From positions 3,537,046 through 3,601,045 of the forward strand of contig QXEO01000152.1 of assembly GCA_007115705.1 (NCBI GenBank): a stretch of 64,000 bases of DNA. The letters run 5' to 3'. The notes beneath the pieces were generated by a model. The model was not told the origin of the DNA, ran no database searches, and saw only the letters and a list, made by a program, of their open reading frames with translations. The translations under genes were made by a program, and so were the position numbers. The stretch's first letter is position 1, and the number at the start of each line of letters is the position of its first letter. Positions 20,136 through 32,039 of the stretch are shown one piece after another. This stretch comes from Dactylis glomerata (lineage: Eukaryota > Streptophyta > Magnoliopsida > Poales > Poaceae).

Positions 20136-21750
20136 TACTTGTAGCCAGGCATAGACTCAAGTTGTACTACTCGAAGAAGTTCGGCTCCTGCAGAAAATAT
20201 TTAAGAGTTGTGAAATACTTTGTCTATCGAAGAAATATTGTGCTTGTAGATTGCAATGATGATGATGTAGTATGAAAAACAAATACTCGATATTTTTTGT
20301 GCAATTTTGTTGCTCGTACGTAAGACCCTTTCGTTAGCCTGATGCACTTCACGGCTCGATCAGCTACTCAGGTCAAACGTAATTCGATGCGTTTCCGCAT
20401 TTGAATTTCAAGATACTTGCTAAGCCTTTTCGTTAGGCTGACGCCCCAAGATTTTGGCCTTGCCAACCGTTAGTCGAGCTTCATGCGACTGTAAACTAAA
20501 TTGACAAGTATTCGACAAGGAACGCCAGCTAGCTACTAGGGCTTTCACAATTTTTTTCGAAGTCAATGATATGCAAGATGATTGTTCATAGCGGAGCCCC
20601 CGAGTGTTGGGTGCGACGAAATTAAATAATAATCGACTTCTTGGAAGCGGAGAACTTAGCTTTTATCGGTGCGGCGTAGTCGACGATGACGTAGTCGAGT
20701 TGTTGTCGTAGAATCGTATATACGATCGGAGGCGAAGTTGTCGTCGAGCCCCTGAGCGCTGTTGGGATCGTCGCGTTCCTGATGTCGACGAAATCGCAGT
20801 TCTTGAGCGTGATTTTCTGCACTCTGGGGCGAGTTGATGTCGAGCCCCCGAGCGTTGCCGATAATTTGCACGCGTGCGCGGCGGTGAGCCTCCGAACGTA
20901 TCAAGTCGCAGTTGATGATCTTGAAAACGAAGTAGTCGAAATATTTTTCTCCGAGTTGTCGATGTAGAGTAGTCAAAATATTTTTTCTTTGGGTTGTCCA
21001 AACAGTTGCTGATAATGCGCTGCTGTAGATTGCTGCCCAATTATTTGATGTCTTCATGAATCTTGTACGTACGTACAAGCTAGAATCCCGATGGATTTTT
21101 TCCAAGCACTAATATACTAGCCAAGCCGTGGAGTCAAGGATGCTTGGTTGCTTGATGGATCAATTCTTTTTCCCTTTTTCTTCTCGCGGCTAGGCGTGAT
21201 GTGCTGATGGATTTGCTACTTTAATGCTCTTCCAGATAATTCAGCTTGTTTTGAAGATGTACACCACACGCGTACAACTTCTTCTTTATTCCCCATGATG
21301 AGTGCATCTCGGAACTTGCTCCACGAATAGGAGATTGATCCGGCTTTCCAAATTGCTGTCGGTTGTTGCCGGCTTGCAATCAAATTGATGTTGCTTTCGA
21401 GAAACTCGGCTTCGTTGAGGAAGCTGTTGCACGTCGCTCGATTCGATCTTTTGAGGTCTTCACGTTCCAATTTTCGACTTCCGCAAGAACGCGCGTCGAA
21501 GAAGATAGATGTAGCCTTTACTTTTGATGCAGGCCTTCGTCGCACTACAATCAATCGGCTGATTCAATCCAGCACTGGTTTCCGTCAAAAATTCATGCAA
21601 ATTGGATGACGTCAAAGCAGATGACTCGGCGAGACGCGATTTGAACACGATGATGATGACTTCTCTTTTCCTTGTCGCTGATCTGGTTCTGCTGCTGTTG
21701 ACAGCTGCAAAATTTGCTGATCTTGTCGATAAAAACTTGAAGGATCCCGC

Positions 21751-23317
21751 TGATGTCTACGCACTTCTATTCTTGTAGACACTTGTTGGGCCTCCAAGTG
21801 CAGAGGTTTGTAGAACAGCAGCAAGTTTCCCTTAAGTGGATCACCCAAGGTTTATCGAACTCAGGGAGGTTAGAGGTCAAAGCTATCCCTCTCAAGCAAC
21901 CCTGCAATTACGATACAGAAAGTCTCTTGTGTCCCCAACACACCCAATACACTTGTCAGATGTATAGGTGCACTAGTTCGGCGAAGAGATAGTGAAATAC
22001 AAGTGGTATAGATGATTATAAGTAGCAAACGTGATGTGAAATAAATATCGCTGCGAGCAAACAAGTAACAAAACAGCAAGTAAACGGTGTGCAATGCTTG
22101 GAAACAAGGCCTAGGGATCATACTTTCACTAGTGGACACACTCCCAACAATATAACATGATTGAACAAATAAACAACTTCTCTCCACGATGGTACTCTGA
22201 ATTACTCTCCTATTGAATAACACTAATCATTGTGTAGTGGCTACAGAAGCACCCCTTAAAGTTTATCAAGTACTTGACAAACACCACTCATAGAGACATC
22301 CAAATCAGATCACAATTCAAGATAGAAATCATTGCGACTTAGACCAAGTACTAACACGGTGCACACACTGTCAACTTTACACCATGAAAGGAGGAATAGA
22401 TCAAGCAATACTATCATAGTAATAATTACTCTCATAATCCACAAGAGATCACAATCATAGCCTAAACCAAGTACCACCACGATGCACGCACTGTCACCGT
22501 TACACCATGGCAGGAGGAATAGATTACTTTAATAACATCACTAGAGTACACTATAATAATTAAGCATATGAGTAGCATAATATCTGAATAATAACATCTA
22601 CTTGTTCAACATGATACAAAGCTCACGATCACATAAAGATCACATCATGGGAGAGAGAGGTGAACCACATAGCTACCGGTAGAGCCCTCAGCCCCGGGGA
22701 TGAACTACTCCCTCCTCATCATAGGAGACAGCAAGGTTGATGGAGATGGCGGTGAGGTCGATGGAGACGGCGGAGACGGCGATGGAGACCGATGGAGATG
22801 GCTCCGGGGGCACTTCCCCGTCCCGGCAGGGTGCCGGAACAGAGACTTCTGTCCCCCGAAATTCGTCGACGATGGCGGCGGAGCTGCGGAACTCTTTCTG
22901 GAAAATTGCCGACTCCCCTAGGGTTTTCCGTCTCGAGGCTTTATATAGGCGAAGGGGCGATGTCAGAGGTGGCCCCAGGCCTCCTCACACAGGGGTGGCG
23001 CGGCCAGGGCCTGGGTCGCGCCAGCCCTATGTGAGGGCGGCCTGTGGCCCCTCTCCTTCCTCTCTTCGGATGTCTGGATGCTCCCGGGAAAAATAAGACT
23101 TCTGGCTTTTGTTTCGTCCAATTCCGAGAATATTTCCTGTGTATCACTTCTGAAACACAAAAACAGCAGAAAACAGGGAACTGGCACTGTGGCACTTGTT
23201 AATAGGTTAGTTCCGGAAAATGCATAAAAGCGCCACAAAGTGTAACGAAACAGTAGGCAAATGGTGTAAAAACAAGCATGGAGCATCAAAAATTATAGAT
23301 ACGTTGGAGACGTATCA
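21751..23317 (-). repeat. A(-) LTR 1 (3' end of the array)
   Basis: Starts TGATGTCTAC and ends ACGTATCA on the plus strand (TG...CA on both). It contains the GC-rich inverted repeat at 22983-23036 and a minus-strand TATA box near 22939-22949. To its left there is no primer site, only Tat-II DNA, so it is the outer LTR of the array. Confidence 0.9.
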
Positions 23318-25907
23318 GCATCCCCAAGCTTAACTCCTGCTCGTCCTCGAGTAGGTAAGTGATAACAAAAGAAATAATTTTTGAGGTGACATGCACCTAC
23401 ACAATCTTGATCATATATGTAAGCATTGTGAGCTGGGATCATAAGAACTTAAAACATGGACATGAAAGATATAATCTTGACAATAAGAACTTAGCAACCA
23501 TGTTGTAAACATGCAAATGAACACAAACAAAAGATCATGAATAATGAAACAATGAAAGTCAAACGTGTGTTCAAATCATAAGGAAAAACATACAAATGGT
23601 TTTCAGCTTGTCCCTCATGGAGAGCAAAACATAAATGCATAGGACACCTTCAAGTTTAAGAGGGCGACTAGATACAAATAATTTAAGAACAAGTGAAACC
23701 AACAATATGAATCAATCAATGAAAACTTTGGGACAATGCACATTACACTCAGAATGACAACTATGCTCTCTTAATGGTGCATAAAGGTAGAAGGTGGTGA
23801 CTCAACATAAAAATAAAAGAAAGGCCCTTCGCAGAGGGAAGCAGTGATTAAACATGTGCTAGAGCTTTTCATTTGTAAAACAGAGAGATAAAAATTGGTT
23901 TTGAGAGGTGGTTGTCTTTGTCAACGACTGGCAATGGGGTTCTTACTATCTTCCATACAAAAATGAAGCAAGTTTTTGAGAGAGAGATTGGCACTTTTGT
24001 GCTCTTTTATAAAGCTTGGCACTCCTCCCCACCTTTTTTCCTTTCGCAAACCATGGCTAACCGATTCCATCGGGTGCCCACCAACATTCACTTTCCATGG
24101 AGGAGTGCCTTTTTTCTTTCTTTTTTTCTCTTTTTTTTCTTTTTGGAATAAGCAATATGGAAGATAGCAAATCCGACCACTACGTCCCCATGAGCTGAAA
24201 ACAGTGTCACAAAATGAGAAGTGTTTTGAAGGTTTTTTGAAAGGTAGCACATGAAAATTTACTTGGAATGGCTTACAAATACCATGCATAGGAATTTTTA
24301 GTGGACACAATGGCAAACTTGGTTTTTGGGAGTTGGATGCACGAGTAGAGCTCATACTCAGTACAAAGTGAGGGGCTAGCAAAAGACTGGGAGCGACCAA
24401 CTAAGAGAGCAATAACGGTCATAATCATGCAAAGCGACAAAGCAACATTAAAAGAAGCATAAGATGGCATCAAAAGTCAAAAACTAAATGATCATAGAGG
24501 CTTATGGTGACTTTGTATGAGTCTAACATGTGTGAGCATGTGCCAAGTCAGCCCAAATAAAGCATCAAAGGAGAAAACCAAATAAATGCTTCCATATAAT
24601 AAAAACAACGCATGATTTTTTCAAAGGCTCATTAAGCAATCTCAGTTATTTGAGACAAGTCATGCTACAGCAAAACCACTAAGCATACTATCAAAAAGAC
24701 ATCAAGCATGACATGAAAAAGCCTAAGCCGCAGTCTACACAAGCTCCTTCTTGTACCACTATTTTGCACAAAGCTTTTTCTCTTTTTCAACACCATTTGA
24801 AATTTTTATAAACACCTCTTTTGATGAAAACTAATAAAGATCAGAGGCAAAAATACACCTTGATGAAAAGATATGACAAGGTCTGAACGCAAATTAAGGT
24901 GAAAACGAAAACCAAAAGCAGTAGCAGAAAAAGAAGAACACTCGTTAAACGATAAGAGTGAAAACTAGAGTGTTCTTGGCAAATGAAAAGCGAGTTCATC
25001 TCCTCCAAAAGAAACATGATGTGATCTAACCATTTATTGCAGCAAACAAAACAAAACTAACTAAGAAAACTAAAACAACTGACGCTCCAAGAAAAACGCA
25101 TAGTGCATGAAGCAATAAAAATATAGTGTTTTGAAAGGTGACCTGATTTTTGCCGATGAAGAAGGGGTGCCTCGGGGGCATCCCCAAGCTTTGACGCTTG
25201 TACTTCTTGGATATTTCTTGGGGTGATGCATGGGCATCCCCAAGCTTGAGCTTTTGTCCATTCTTCAACTCATCTCATCATTCTCCAATCCCTACACTTG
25301 AAAACTTCCTTCATACAAAACTAAACACAAATCTATTAGCAACATTAGTGCAAGCATAACATATAATCAATCCTCTTTTTGCTTCAGGTTTCAACCCAAA
25401 ACCACCACATATATAGCATATACTACTGTAGCAACCTCCCCAAAAGTTCCATGATCAAACGAACTCAAAAGAAAGCGATAAAGTGGCAAACACAAATATT
25501 GGTAGAAATCTGTCAAAACTGAACAGCTGACAAAGGTCGATTTTTTTAGGGATTTTCTGTTGCTCAAATCAAAAAGTGTTCAACTAACAAAAGTTTGGAT
25601 ATAACCTGGGTCATATGCACAAGAAATCGCAGGTCCAAAAGATATACAGAGAATTTTAACGAATTTTTACGGTGCAGCACCGAAAACAGTTTCAGGACAG
25701 CAACATCCCCAAATCTTACCTCACTCAAATTAGAGGCTTCTCTTGGCACAAAAACAAAATAAAAAGGATAAGGAGCGGTCATTACAGTAGTAATGACTTC
25801 CAAGACTCAAATAAAAGAAAAAGTACTGAAAATAAAACAATGGGTTATCTCCCAAGAGTGCTTTTCTTTAACGCCTTTGAGCTAGGCGCAGTAATTTGCA
25901 AAGATGC
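23318..25907 (-). other. A(-) internal non-coding region, unit 1
   Basis: This 2.6-kb stretch between the unit-1 ORF and LTR 1 has no supported coding frame. It includes two internal copies of AAGCTTGGGGATGC (minus strand, near 25180-25193 and 25229-25242), a conserved inverted repeat at 24018-24109, and the LTR-proximal polypurine tract near 23320-23333. The equivalent stretches are 28464-31050 in unit 2 and 33607-35785 in the truncated unit. Confidence 0.8.
24018..24109. repeat. Conserved long stem-loop in the 3' non-coding region of A and C elements
   Basis: Arms GGCACTCCTCC and GGAGGAGTGCC are perfect complements 70 bases apart. The structure recurs at 29164-29255, 34307-34398, 41623-41714 (all 92 bases) and, in element C, at 61159-61247 (89 bases). 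The loop text is also well conserved. Confidence 0.75.
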
Positions 25908-26756
25908 TCATGTGGGCGCCATATAAGAGCTTAAGGCAAAGGCGCCATATAGGAACTTAAAGCAATAGAGAGCATCAAAAAGCAGATGTGAAAGACATTT
26001 ATATCTGAACCACTTCCTATGCATAGGAATCTTGTAAGAAAATAAATCAACGAGGCACATAGTAGCAAGCATGGATAGATAAAACAAGTGCCACTTCAAG
26101 ATTTGCAACATAAAGAGGGGAAACTTAATATTGTTGAGATCCATGAAACCATGTTTCCCTCTCTCATAATAACTTTCAGTAGCATCATGAATAGAACTAA
26201 CAATATAACTATCACATAAAACATCCCTATCATGAGCCACATGCATAAAAGAATTAATACTCACCACAGGAACAATAGTAGTAGGAGCAAATTCAATAGA
26301 ATAATTATTCTCATCACCATAATCATCATAAATAGGAGGCATATTGTAATCATAACTAATTTTCTCCTCAAAAGTAGGTGAACTAAAAATATTATACTCA
26401 TCATCATAACCGTCATAAACTAGAGGTTTAGTATCATTATAAGCTAGAGAACTACTATGTCGCAAAGCATACTCTTCAAACATATCATCATAAGAAGGAA
26501 CATCACATATGGGAGATAAAATATCATCAGAGCAAACTTTCTCCACTAAAGCTGGGGAACTAAAAATATCATGCTTAACAAAACCAGCTTCCCCAAGCTT
26601 AGACTTTTCTATAGCATTAGCAACAACGGTGTTCAAAGCATTCATACTAACAACACTATTAGCATGCAAATTAAGCTCCAAAGGTTTTTCAATTTTCTCT
26701 TCAAACACTTCATATCTAAACTCAGGAAAAAGACTAGAGAACTCTTTATTTTCCAT
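25908..26756 (-). CDS. A-family 282-residue ORF of unknown function, array unit 1
   Basis: The only sizeable ORF of the A element, starting about 110 bases after the primer site, where gag would normally be. I do not recognise a gag, protease or zinc-knuckle motif. Residues 1-180 are acidic and Asp/Tyr/Ser-rich (EEKISYDYNMPPIYDDYGDE) with repeated IFSSP units. Residues about 213-235 (FPLFMLQILKWHLFYLSMLA) are hydrophobic enough for a membrane segment, followed by a basic stretch (KIPMHRKWFRYKC) and a second hydrophobic segment near 260-280. The copy in unit 2 differs by about one residue and a related, broken copy lies at 38876-39846, so the frame has been kept in the family. Confidence 0.75.
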   Translation of the reverse strand: MENKEFSSLFPEFRYEVFEEKIEKPLELNLHANSVVSMNALNTVVANAIEKSKLGEAGFVKHDIFSSPALVEKVCSDDILSPICDVPSYDDMFEEYALRHSSSLAYNDTKPLVYDGYDDEYNIFSSPTFEEKISYDYNMPPIYDDYGDENNYSIEFAPTTIVPVVSINSFMHVAHDRDVLCDSYIVSSIHDATESYYERGKHGFMDLNNIKFPLFMLQILKWHLFYLSMLATMCLVDLFSYKIPMHRKWFRYKCLSHLLFDALYCFKFLYGAFALSSYMAPT

Positions 26757-26868
26757 TAAGCCTAACTAGTGAAAATAAAAACAAGAAACAAAAAGATGTA
26801 ATTGCAGAATCTAAAGGAAATAACTCCGAGCACTCACACAGGAGGATGCGAGTACCTTGTACCTTACC

Positions 26869-26886
26869 TCCCCGGCAACGGCGCCA
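26869..26886 (-). other. Primer-binding site for tRNA-Asp, A(-) unit 1
   Basis: On the minus strand it reads TGGCGCCGTTGCCGGGGA, complementary to the 3' end of plant tRNA-Asp, 10 bases inside the LTR. This is the usual primer of Athila-lineage elements. Confidence 0.9.
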
Positions 26887-26896
26887 GAAAAGAGCT

Positions 26897-28463
26897 TGAT
26901 GTCTACGCACTTCTATTCTTGTAGACACTTGTTGGGCCTCCAAGTGCAGAGGTTTGTAGAACAGCAGCAAGTTTCCCTTAAGTGGATCACCCAAGGTTTA
27001 TCGAACTCAGGGAGGTTAGAGGTCAAAGCTATCCCTCTCAAGCAACCCTGCAATTACGATACAGAAAGTCTCTTGTGTCCCCAACACACCCAATACACTT
27101 GTCAGATGTATAGGTGCACTAGTTCGGCGAAGAGATAGTGAAATACAAGTGGTATAGATGATTATAAGTAGCAAACGTGATGTGAAATAAATATCGCTGC
27201 GAGCAAACAAGTAACAAAACAGCAAGTAAACGGTGTGCAATGCTTGGAAACAAGGCCTAGGGATCATACTTTCACTAGTGGACACACTCCCAACAATATA
27301 ACATGATTGAACAAATAAACAACTTCTCTCCACGATGGTACTCTGAATTACTCTCCTATTGAATAACACTAATCATTGTGTAGTGGCTACAGAAGCACCC
27401 CTTAAAGTTCATCAAGTACTTGACAAACACCACTCATAGAGACATCCAAATCAGATCACAATTCAAGATAGAAATCATTGCGACTTAGACCAAGTACTAA
27501 CACGGTGCACACACTGTCAACTTTACACCATGAAAGGAGGAATAGATCACTCAATACTATCATAGTAATAATTACTCTCATAATCCACAAGAGATCACAA
27601 TCATAGCCTAAACCAAGTACCACCACGATGCACGCACTGTCACCGTTACACCATGGCAGGAGGAATAGATTACTTTAATAACATCACTAGAGTACACTAT
27701 AATAATTAAGCATAGGAGTAGCATAATATCTGAATAATAACATCTACTTGTTCAACATGATACAAAGCTCACGATCACATAAAGATCACATCATGGGAGA
27801 GAGAGGTGAACCACATAGCTACCGGTAGAGCCCTCAGTCCCGGGGATGAACTACTCCCTCCTCATCATAGGAGACAGCAAGGTTGATGGAGATGGCGGTG
27901 AGCTCGATGGAGACGGCGGAGACGGCGATGGAGACCGATGGAGATGGCTCCGGGGGCACTTCCCCGTCCTGGCAGGGTGCCGGAACAGAGACTTCTGTCC
28001 CCCGAAATTCGTCGACGATGGCGGCGGAGCTGCGGAACTCTTTCTGGAAAATTGCCGACTCCCCTAGGGTTTTCCGTCCCGAGGCTTTATATAGGCGAAG
28101 GGGCGATGTCAGAGGTGGCCCCAGGCCTCCTCACACAGGGGTGGCGCGGCCAGGGCCTGGGTCGCGCCAGCCCTATGTGAGGGCGGCCTGTGGCCCCTCT
28201 CCTTCCTCTCTTCGGATGTCTGGATGCTCCCGGGAAAAATAAGACTTCTGGCTTTTGTTTCGTCCAATTCCGAGAATATTTCCTGTGTATCACTTCTGAA
28301 ACACAAAAACAGCAGAAAACAGGGAACTGGCACTGTGGCACTTGTTAATAGGTTAGTTCCGGAAAATGCATAAAAGCGCCACAAAGTGTAACGAAACAGT
28401 AGGCAAATGGTGTAAAAACAAGCATGGAGCATCAAAAATTATAGATACGTTGGAGACGTATCA
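26897..28463 (-). repeat. A(-) LTR 2 (shared middle LTR)
   Basis: Same length and ends as LTR 1. A primer-binding site is on its left and a polypurine tract on its right, so it serves at once as 5' LTR of one unit and 3' LTR of the next. Its inverted repeat is at 28129-28182. Confidence 0.9.
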
Positions 28464-31050
28464 GCATCCCCAAGCTTAACTCCTGCTCGTCCTCGAGTAG
28501 GTAAGTGATAACAAAAGAAATAATTTTTGAGGTGACATGCACCTACACAATCTTGATCATATATGTAAGCATTGTGAGCTGGGATCATAAGAACTTAAAA
28601 CATGGACATGAAAGATATAATCTTGACAATAAGAACTTAGCAACCATGTTGTAAACATGCAAATGAACACAAACAAAAGATCATGAATAATGAAACAATG
28701 AAAGTCAAACGTGTGTTCAAATCATAAGGAAAAACATACAAATGGTTTTCAGCTTGTCCCTCATGGAGAGCAAAACATAAATGCATAGGACACCTTCAAG
28801 TTTAAGAGGGCGACTAGATACAAATAATTTAAGAACAAGTGAAACCAACAATATGAATCAATCAATGAAAACTTTGGGACAATGCACATTACACTCAGAA
28901 TGACAACTATGCTCTCTTAATGGTGCATAAAGGTAGAAGGTGGTGACTCAACATAAAAGTAAAAGAAAGGCCCTTCGCAGAGGGAAGCAGTGATTAAACA
29001 TGTGCTAGAGCTTTTCATTTGTAAAACAGAGAGATAAAAATTGGTTTTGAGAGGTGGTTGTCTTTGTCAACGACTGGCAATGGGGTTCTTACTATCTTCC
29101 ATACAAAAATGAAGCAAGTTTTTGAGAGAGAGATTGGCACTTTTGTGCTCTTTTATAAAGCTTGGCACTCCTCCCCACCTTTTTTCCTTTCGCAAACCAT
29201 GGCTAACCGATTCCATCGGGTGCCCACCAACATTCACTTTCCATGGAGGAGTGCCTTTTTTCTTTCTTTTTTTCTTTTTTTTCTTTTTGGAATAAGCAAT
29301 ATGGAAGATAGCAAATCCGACCACTACGTCCCCATGAGCTGAAAACAGTGTCACAAAATGAGAAGTGTTTTGAAGGTTTTTTGAAAGGTAGCACATGAAA
29401 ATTTACTTGGAATGGCTTACAAATACCATGCATAGGAATTTTTAGTGGACACAATGGCAAACTTGGTTTTTGGGAGTTGGATGCATGAGTAGAGCTCATA
29501 CTCAGTACAAAGTGAGGGCTAGCAAAAGACTGGGAGCGACCAACTAAGAGAGCAATAACGGCCATAATCATGCAAAGCGACAAAGCAACATTAAAAGAAG
29601 CATAAGATGGCATCAAAAGTCAAAAACTAAATGATCATAGAGGCTTATGGTGACTTTGTATGAGTCTAACATGTGTGAGCATGTGCCAAGTCAGCCCAAA
29701 TAAAGCATCAAAGGAGAAAACCAAATAAATGCTTCCATATAATAAAAACAACGCATGATTTTTTCAAAGGCTCATTAAGCAATCTCAGTTATTTGAGACA
29801 AGTCATGCTACAGCAAAACCACTAAGCATACTATCAAAAAGACATCAAGCATGACATGAAAAAGCCTAAGCCGCAGTCTACACAAGCTCCTTCTTGTACC
29901 ACTATTTTGCACAAAGCTTTTTCTCTTTTCCAACACCATTTGAAATTTTTATAAACACCTCTTTTGATGAAAACTAATAAAGATCAGAGGCAAAAATACA
30001 CCTTGATGAAAAGATATGACAAGGTCTGAACGCAAATCAAGGTGAAAACGAAAACCAAAAGCAGTAGCAGAAAAAGAAGAACACTCGTTAAACGATAAGA
30101 GTGAAAACTAGAGTGTTCTTGGCAAATGAAAAGCGAGTTCATCTCCTCCAAAAGAAACATGATGTGATCTAACCATTTATTGCAGCAAACAAAACTAAAC
30201 TAACTAAGAAAACTAAAACAACTGACGCTCCAAGAAAAACGCATAGTGCATGAAGCAATAAAAATATAGTGTTTTGAAAGGTGACCTGATTTTTGCCGAT
30301 GAAGAAGGGGTGCCTCGGGGGCATCCCCAAGCTTTGACGCTTGTACTTCTTGGATATTTCTTGGGGTGATGCATGGGCATCCCCAAGCTTGAGCTTTTGT
30401 CCATTCTTCAACTCATCTCATCATTCTCCAATCCCTACACTTGAAAACTTCCTTCATACAAAACTAAACACAAATCTATTAGCAACATTAGTGCAAGCAT
30501 AACATATAATCAATCCTCTTTTTGCTCCAGGTTTCAACCCAAAACCACCACATATATAGCATATACTACTGTAGCAACCTCCCCAAAAGTTCCATGATCA
30601 AACGAACTCAAAAGAAAGCGATAAAGTGGCAAACACAAATATTGGTAGAAATCTGTCAAAACTGAACAGCTGACAAAGGTCGATTTTTTTAGGGATTTTC
30701 TGTTGCTCAAATCAAAAAGTGTTCAACTAACAAAAGTTTGGATATAACCTGGGGCATATGCACAAGAAATCGCAGGTCCAAAAGATATACAGAGAATTTT
30801 AACGAATTTTTACGGTGCAGCACCGAAAACAGTTTCAGGACAGCAACATCCCCAAATCTTACCTCACTCAAATTAGAGGCTTCTCTTGGCACAAAAACAA
30901 AATAAAAAGGATAAGGAGCGGTCATTACAGTAGTAATGACTTCCAAGACTCAAATAAAAGAAAAAGTACTGAAAACAAAACAATGGGTTATCTCCCAAGA
31001 GTGCTTTTCTTTAACGCCTTTGAGCTAGGCGCAGTAATTTGCAAAGATGC

Positions 31051-31899
31051 TCATGTGGGCGCCATATAAGAGCTTAAGGCAAAGGCGCCATATAGGAACT
31101 TAAAGCAATAGAGAGCATCAAAAAGCAGATGTGAAAGACATTTATATCTGAACCACTTCCTATGCATAGGAATTTTGTAAGAAAATAAATCAACGAGGCA
31201 CATAGTAGCAAGCATGGATAGATAAAACAAGTGCCACTTCAAGATTTGCAACATAAAGAGGGGAAACTTAATATTGTTGAGATCCATGAAACCATGTTTC
31301 CCTCTCTCATAATAACTTTCAGTAGCATCATGAATAGAACTAACAATATAACTATCACATAAAACATCCCTATCATGAGCCACATGCATAAAAGAATTAA
31401 TACTCACCACAGGAACAATAGTAGTAGGAGCAAATTCAATAGAATAATTATTCTCATCACCATAATCATCATAAATAGGAGGCATATTGTAATCATAACT
31501 AATTTTCTCCTCAAAAGTAGGTGAACTAAAAATATTATACTCATCATCATAACCGTCATAAACTAGAGGTTTAGTATCATTATAAGCTAGAGAACTACTA
31601 TGTTGCAAAGCATACTCTTCAAACATATCATCATAAGAAGGAACATCACATATGGGAGATAAAATATCATCAGAGCAAACTTTCTCCACTAAAGCTGGGG
31701 AACTAAAAATATCATGCTTAACAAAACCAGCTTCCCCAAGCTTAGACTTTTCTATAGCATTAGCAACAACGGTGTTCAAAGCATTCATACTAACAACACT
31801 ATTAGCATGCAAATTAAGCTCCAAAGGTTTTTCAATTTTCTCTTCAAACACTTCATATCTAAACTCAGGAAAAAGACTAGAGAACTCTTTATTTTCCAT
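31051..31899 (-). CDS. A-family 282-residue ORF of unknown function, array unit 2
   Basis: Same length and almost the same residues as the copy at 25908-26756; one visible difference is Gln for Arg in the segment EEYALQHSSS. Both array copies lack a 41-residue segment present in the plus-strand element. The third unit is truncated before this ORF. Confidence 0.75.
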   Translation of the reverse strand: MENKEFSSLFPEFRYEVFEEKIEKPLELNLHANSVVSMNALNTVVANAIEKSKLGEAGFVKHDIFSSPALVEKVCSDDILSPICDVPSYDDMFEEYALQHSSSLAYNDTKPLVYDGYDDEYNIFSSPTFEEKISYDYNMPPIYDDYGDENNYSIEFAPTTIVPVVSINSFMHVAHDRDVLCDSYIVSSIHDATESYYERGKHGFMDLNNIKFPLFMLQILKWHLFYLSMLATMCLVDLFSYKIPMHRKWFRYKCLSHLLFDALYCFKFLYGAFALSSYMAPT

Positions 31900-32011
31900 T
31901 AAGCCTAACTAGTGAAAATAAAAACAAGAAACAAAAAGATGTAATTGCAGAATCTAAAGGAAATAACTCCGAGCACTCACACAGGAGGATGCGAGTACCT
32001 TGTACCTTACC

Positions 32012-32029
32012 TCCCCGGAAACGGCGCCA
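32012..32029 (-). other. Primer-binding site for tRNA-Asp, A(-) unit 2 (one change)
   Basis: Same site as in unit 1, but with one base changed (plus strand GGAAACGG in place of GGCAACGG), which would weaken pairing with tRNA-Asp. Confidence 0.85.
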
Positions 32030-32039
32030 GAAAAGAGCT

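Larger units (their letters stand above)
19585..21750 (-). mobile_element. Tat-II 3' internal region (non-coding), truncated by the A array
   Basis: This segment lies directly upstream, on the minus strand, of the Tat-II 3' LTR. It is non-coding and holds repeated CCCCGAG modules and two copies of the module at 19955-20000 and 20090-20125, shared with Tat-I near 260. Short open frames at 20656-21105 and elsewhere resemble nothing. No antisense AT-hook/B3 gene is recognised here, in contrast with Tat-I. It is cut at 21750 by the LTR of the minus-strand A array, so gag and pol of Tat-II are not in the window. Confidence 0.75.

Noticed and set aside
19585..21750. A second antisense AT-hook/B3 gene in Tat-II
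   Set aside because: I looked for RGRP-type hooks and B3 motifs on both strands and saw none.
22700..23289. Paired open frames on both strands in LTRs (also in the other LTR copies, for example 27846-28435 and 32989-33578)
   Set aside because: They lie over the GC-rich LTR promoter and R/U5 region and recur only because the LTRs recur.
26869..26886. tRNA-like sequence
   Set aside because: Only the 18-base complement of the tRNA-Asp 3' end is present; it is a primer-binding site, not a tRNA gene.
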